DNA from: Bacteroidia bacterium
Lineage (GTDB): Bacteria; Bacteroidota; Bacteroidia; NS11-12g; UBA955
Direction: 5' to 3'
Assembly (NCBI GenBank): GCA_020848595.1
Contig: JADLHV010000226.1
Span: 1 to 7,454 of the forward strand
DNA: 7,454 nt
Positions 7,046 through 7,454 of the stretch are shown here, piece after piece. Each line of letters opens with the position of its first letter. Position 1 is the first letter of the stretch. The position numbers and the translations under genes are program-made. The notes below the pieces were generated by a model. That model did not search any database and was not told where the DNA came from. It saw only the letters and a program-made list of their open reading frames with translations.

Positions 7046-7065
7046 CTCCGCATATTCTTGCGGAG
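7046..7065. repeat. Palindrome 3, at the variable-loop position of the tRNA-like copy
   Basis: CTCCGCA (7046-7052) and TGCGGAG (7059-7065) form a perfect 7-base-pair stem with a TATTCT loop. It directly follows the AGGTC that in the intact tRNA is the variable loop, and resembles the other two hairpins in GC content and CTCC/GGAG feet. Confidence 0.88.
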
Positions 7066-7113
7066 TAAACTCTGGTTCGACTTTTCACCCTTAAACAGTT
7101 CTTTATATCAAAT

Positions 7114-7190
7114 GGGGGATTAGCTCAGCTGGCTAGAGCGTTTGCATGGCATGCAAGAGGTCATCGGTTCGACTCCGATATTCTCCACCA
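7114..7190 (+). tRNA. tRNA-Ala (anticodon GGC)
   Basis: A complete 77-base cloverleaf with encoded CCA. Acceptor GGGGGAT (7114-7120) pairs with ATTCTCC (7180-7186) and includes G3-U70, the main alanine identity element, plus a second G-U at 5-68. The D-stem is GCTC/GAGC (7123-7126 and 7136-7139). The anticodon stem TTTGC/GCAAG (7141-7145, 7153-7157) closes loop ATGGCAT with U33 and anticodon GGC at 7148-7150, which reads GCC and GCU. The variable loop is AGGTC. The T-arm is ATCGG/CCGAT with loop TTCGACT. The discriminator is A7187, then CCA at 7188-7190. It charges alanine for translation. It is followed ten bases later by a strong terminator and preceded by a hairpin-filled partial copy, with which it is probably cotranscribed, so its 5' end would depend on RNase P cutting after the copy. 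Confidence 0.97.
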
Positions 7191-7199
7191 TACTCTCAC

Positions 7200-7232
7200 A
7201 AGGCTTTCAAGAAATTGAAAGCCTTCTTTTTT
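7200..7232 (+). terminator. Strong intrinsic terminator after tRNA-Ala
   Basis: AAGGCTTTCAA (7200-7210) and TTGAAAGCCTT (7215-7225) form a perfect 11-base-pair stem closed by a GAAA tetraloop (7211-7214). C and six T (7227-7232) follow at once. This is a textbook rho-independent terminator and ends the tRNA transcript. Confidence 0.93.
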
Positions 7233-7237
7233 AGGCT

Positions 7238-7259
7238 GGTTTAAACATGGTTTAAACAT
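7238..7259. repeat. Perfect 11-base tandem repeat upstream of the protease gene
   Basis: GGTTTAAACAT occurs twice head to tail (7238-7248 and 7249-7259). Each copy contains the palindrome GTTTAAAC, so the two dyads are exactly 11 bases apart, about one helical turn. It lies after the tRNA terminator and 42 bases before the ATG at 7302, a fitting place for an operator of that gene, though no binding protein is known. Confidence 0.75.
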
Positions 7260-7301
7260 TTTGGGATTTTTTTTATATCTATTTAAAACTATTATATATT
7301 A

Positions 7302-7454
7302 ATGAAAAGTGAGTTTTACCATCATGAACAGATGGATGATAGGACACGAGAGGCAATTCTGCCGATTTTTGCGATTGCGGATGGAGAAATAATTCCACTT
7401 GGTACAGGATTTCTAATTACTCAAAGTGGTTTGCTTATCACTGCCACGCATGTA
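7302..7454 (+). CDS. Trypsin-like serine protease, N-terminal part (partial, 3' end outside window)
   Basis: The frame is open from ATG 7302 to the window edge, giving 51 residues. Residues 34-51, GTGFLITQSGLLITATHV, fit the N-terminal signature of trypsin-like/HtrA-type peptidases ('GTGFxIxxxGxxLTxxHV'), and H50 is the expected catalytic histidine. The Asp and Ser of the triad lie beyond the window. Only about 33 mostly charged residues precede the signature, and there is no signal peptide or membrane segment, so the enzyme probably acts in the cytoplasm. In bacteria, cytosolic trypsin-like domains of this sort often sit in larger proteins or near effector domains, but what follows here cannot be seen. 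No Shine-Dalgarno and no clear TAnnTTTG promoter are present; the tandem 11-base repeat lies just upstream. Confidence 0.75.
   Translation, partial: MKSEFYHHEQMDDRTREAILPIFAIADGEIIPLGTGFLITQSGLLITATHV

Larger units (their letters stand above)
6981..7090 (+). pseudogene. tRNA-Ala-like sequence remodelled by three palindromic hairpins
   Basis: This 110-base sequence shares segments, in order, with the intact tRNA-Ala downstream. These are GGGGGATTAGCTC (6981-6993: 5' acceptor strand, bases 8-9 and 5' D-stem), GGCTAGAGCG (7012-7021: rest of the D-loop, 3' D-stem, base 26), AGGTC (7042-7046) and GGTTCGACT (7074-7082: T-loop). Between them sit three perfect GC-rich hairpins at 6993-7012, 7022-7041 and 7046-7065, occupying the D-loop, the whole anticodon arm and the variable/T-arm junction. 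There is no 7-base anticodon loop with U33, the T-stem (TCTGG/TTTCA) does not pair properly, only 8 bases follow the T-loop where 12 plus the tail are needed, and there is no CCA. It cannot decode as a normal tRNA. The 5' part is identical to the real tRNA, so duplication was probably recent or the 5' part is kept by selection or gene conversion. It could be a decaying duplicate or a repurposed RNA. Confidence 0.8.

Noticed and set aside
6993..7065. A CRISPR array
   Set aside because: The three hairpins differ in sequence and the DNA between them is tRNA sequence, not regular spacers.
6981..7090. A functional class II tRNA with a long variable arm (palindrome 3 as the arm)
   Set aside because: There is no 7-base anticodon loop with U33, the T-stem does not pair, too few bases follow the T-loop to complete the acceptor, and no CCA is present.
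6981..7190. An attachment-site duplication from an element integrated at tRNA-Ala
   Set aside because: Integration normally duplicates the 3' end of the tRNA; here the exactly duplicated part is the 5' portion, and no integrase is seen.
7260..7290. A TTTG at 7260-7263 as the -33 element of a promoter for the protease gene
   Set aside because: No acceptable TAnnTTTG follows at 19-20 bases; only TTAAAACT or TAAAACTA is there.

Overview
The window looks like chromosomal DNA of an AT-rich member of the Bacteroidota. Three things point there: two large secreted proteins end in type IX secretion (T9SS, Por secretion system) C-terminal sorting domains, the proteins belong to families common in that phylum (PKD-repeat adhesin-like, DUF1573, carboxypeptidase-regulatory-like lipoprotein), and several intergenic regions carry the Bacteroidota-type promoter (TTTG, about 19-20 bases, TAnnTTTG) rather than sigma70 boxes. 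Species cannot be told from the sequence.

Layout. 1-1029: the C-terminal end of a TonB-family protein, followed 21 bases later by a complete enoyl-CoA hydratase (crotonase) with both catalytic glutamates. 1154-2548: a secreted protein with four PKD repeats spaced exactly 85 residues apart and a T9SS tail. 2664-3383: an exported DUF1573 protein. 3508-5868, minus strand: a 786-residue T9SS cargo protein with a propeller-like N-terminal half, an EF-hand-like loop, a conserved pre-tail domain and a T9SS tail, convergent with the DUF1573 gene. 5869-6225: a divergent promoter region. 6226-6840: a small lipoprotein with a carboxypeptidase-regulatory-like domain and a nearly leaderless promoter. 6841-7260: an RNA locus. 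7302 to the window end: the start of a trypsin-like serine protease without a signal peptide.

The RNA locus is the most unusual part. A perfect -7 element (TAAATTTG, 6943-6950) precedes a 110-base tRNA-Ala-like sequence (6981-7090). It keeps the first 13 bases of the tRNA, both D-stem strands, AGGTC after the anticodon arm and a T-loop, but has three GC-rich perfect hairpins exactly where the D-loop, anticodon arm and variable region should be. An intact tRNA-Ala(GGC) with encoded CCA follows at 7114-7190, and then a strong intrinsic terminator at 7200-7232. I see no separate promoter for the intact tRNA, so it is probably made from a precursor that also contains the hairpin-remodelled copy. 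This is either a dead tRNA duplicate colonised by small palindromic repeats or a repurposed tRNA-like RNA.

The protein genes do not form one obvious pathway. Envelope and secreted proteins dominate (TonB-like, PKD/T9SS, DUF1573, T9SS cargo, lipoprotein), with one metabolic enzyme among them and a probable cytosolic protease after the tRNA.
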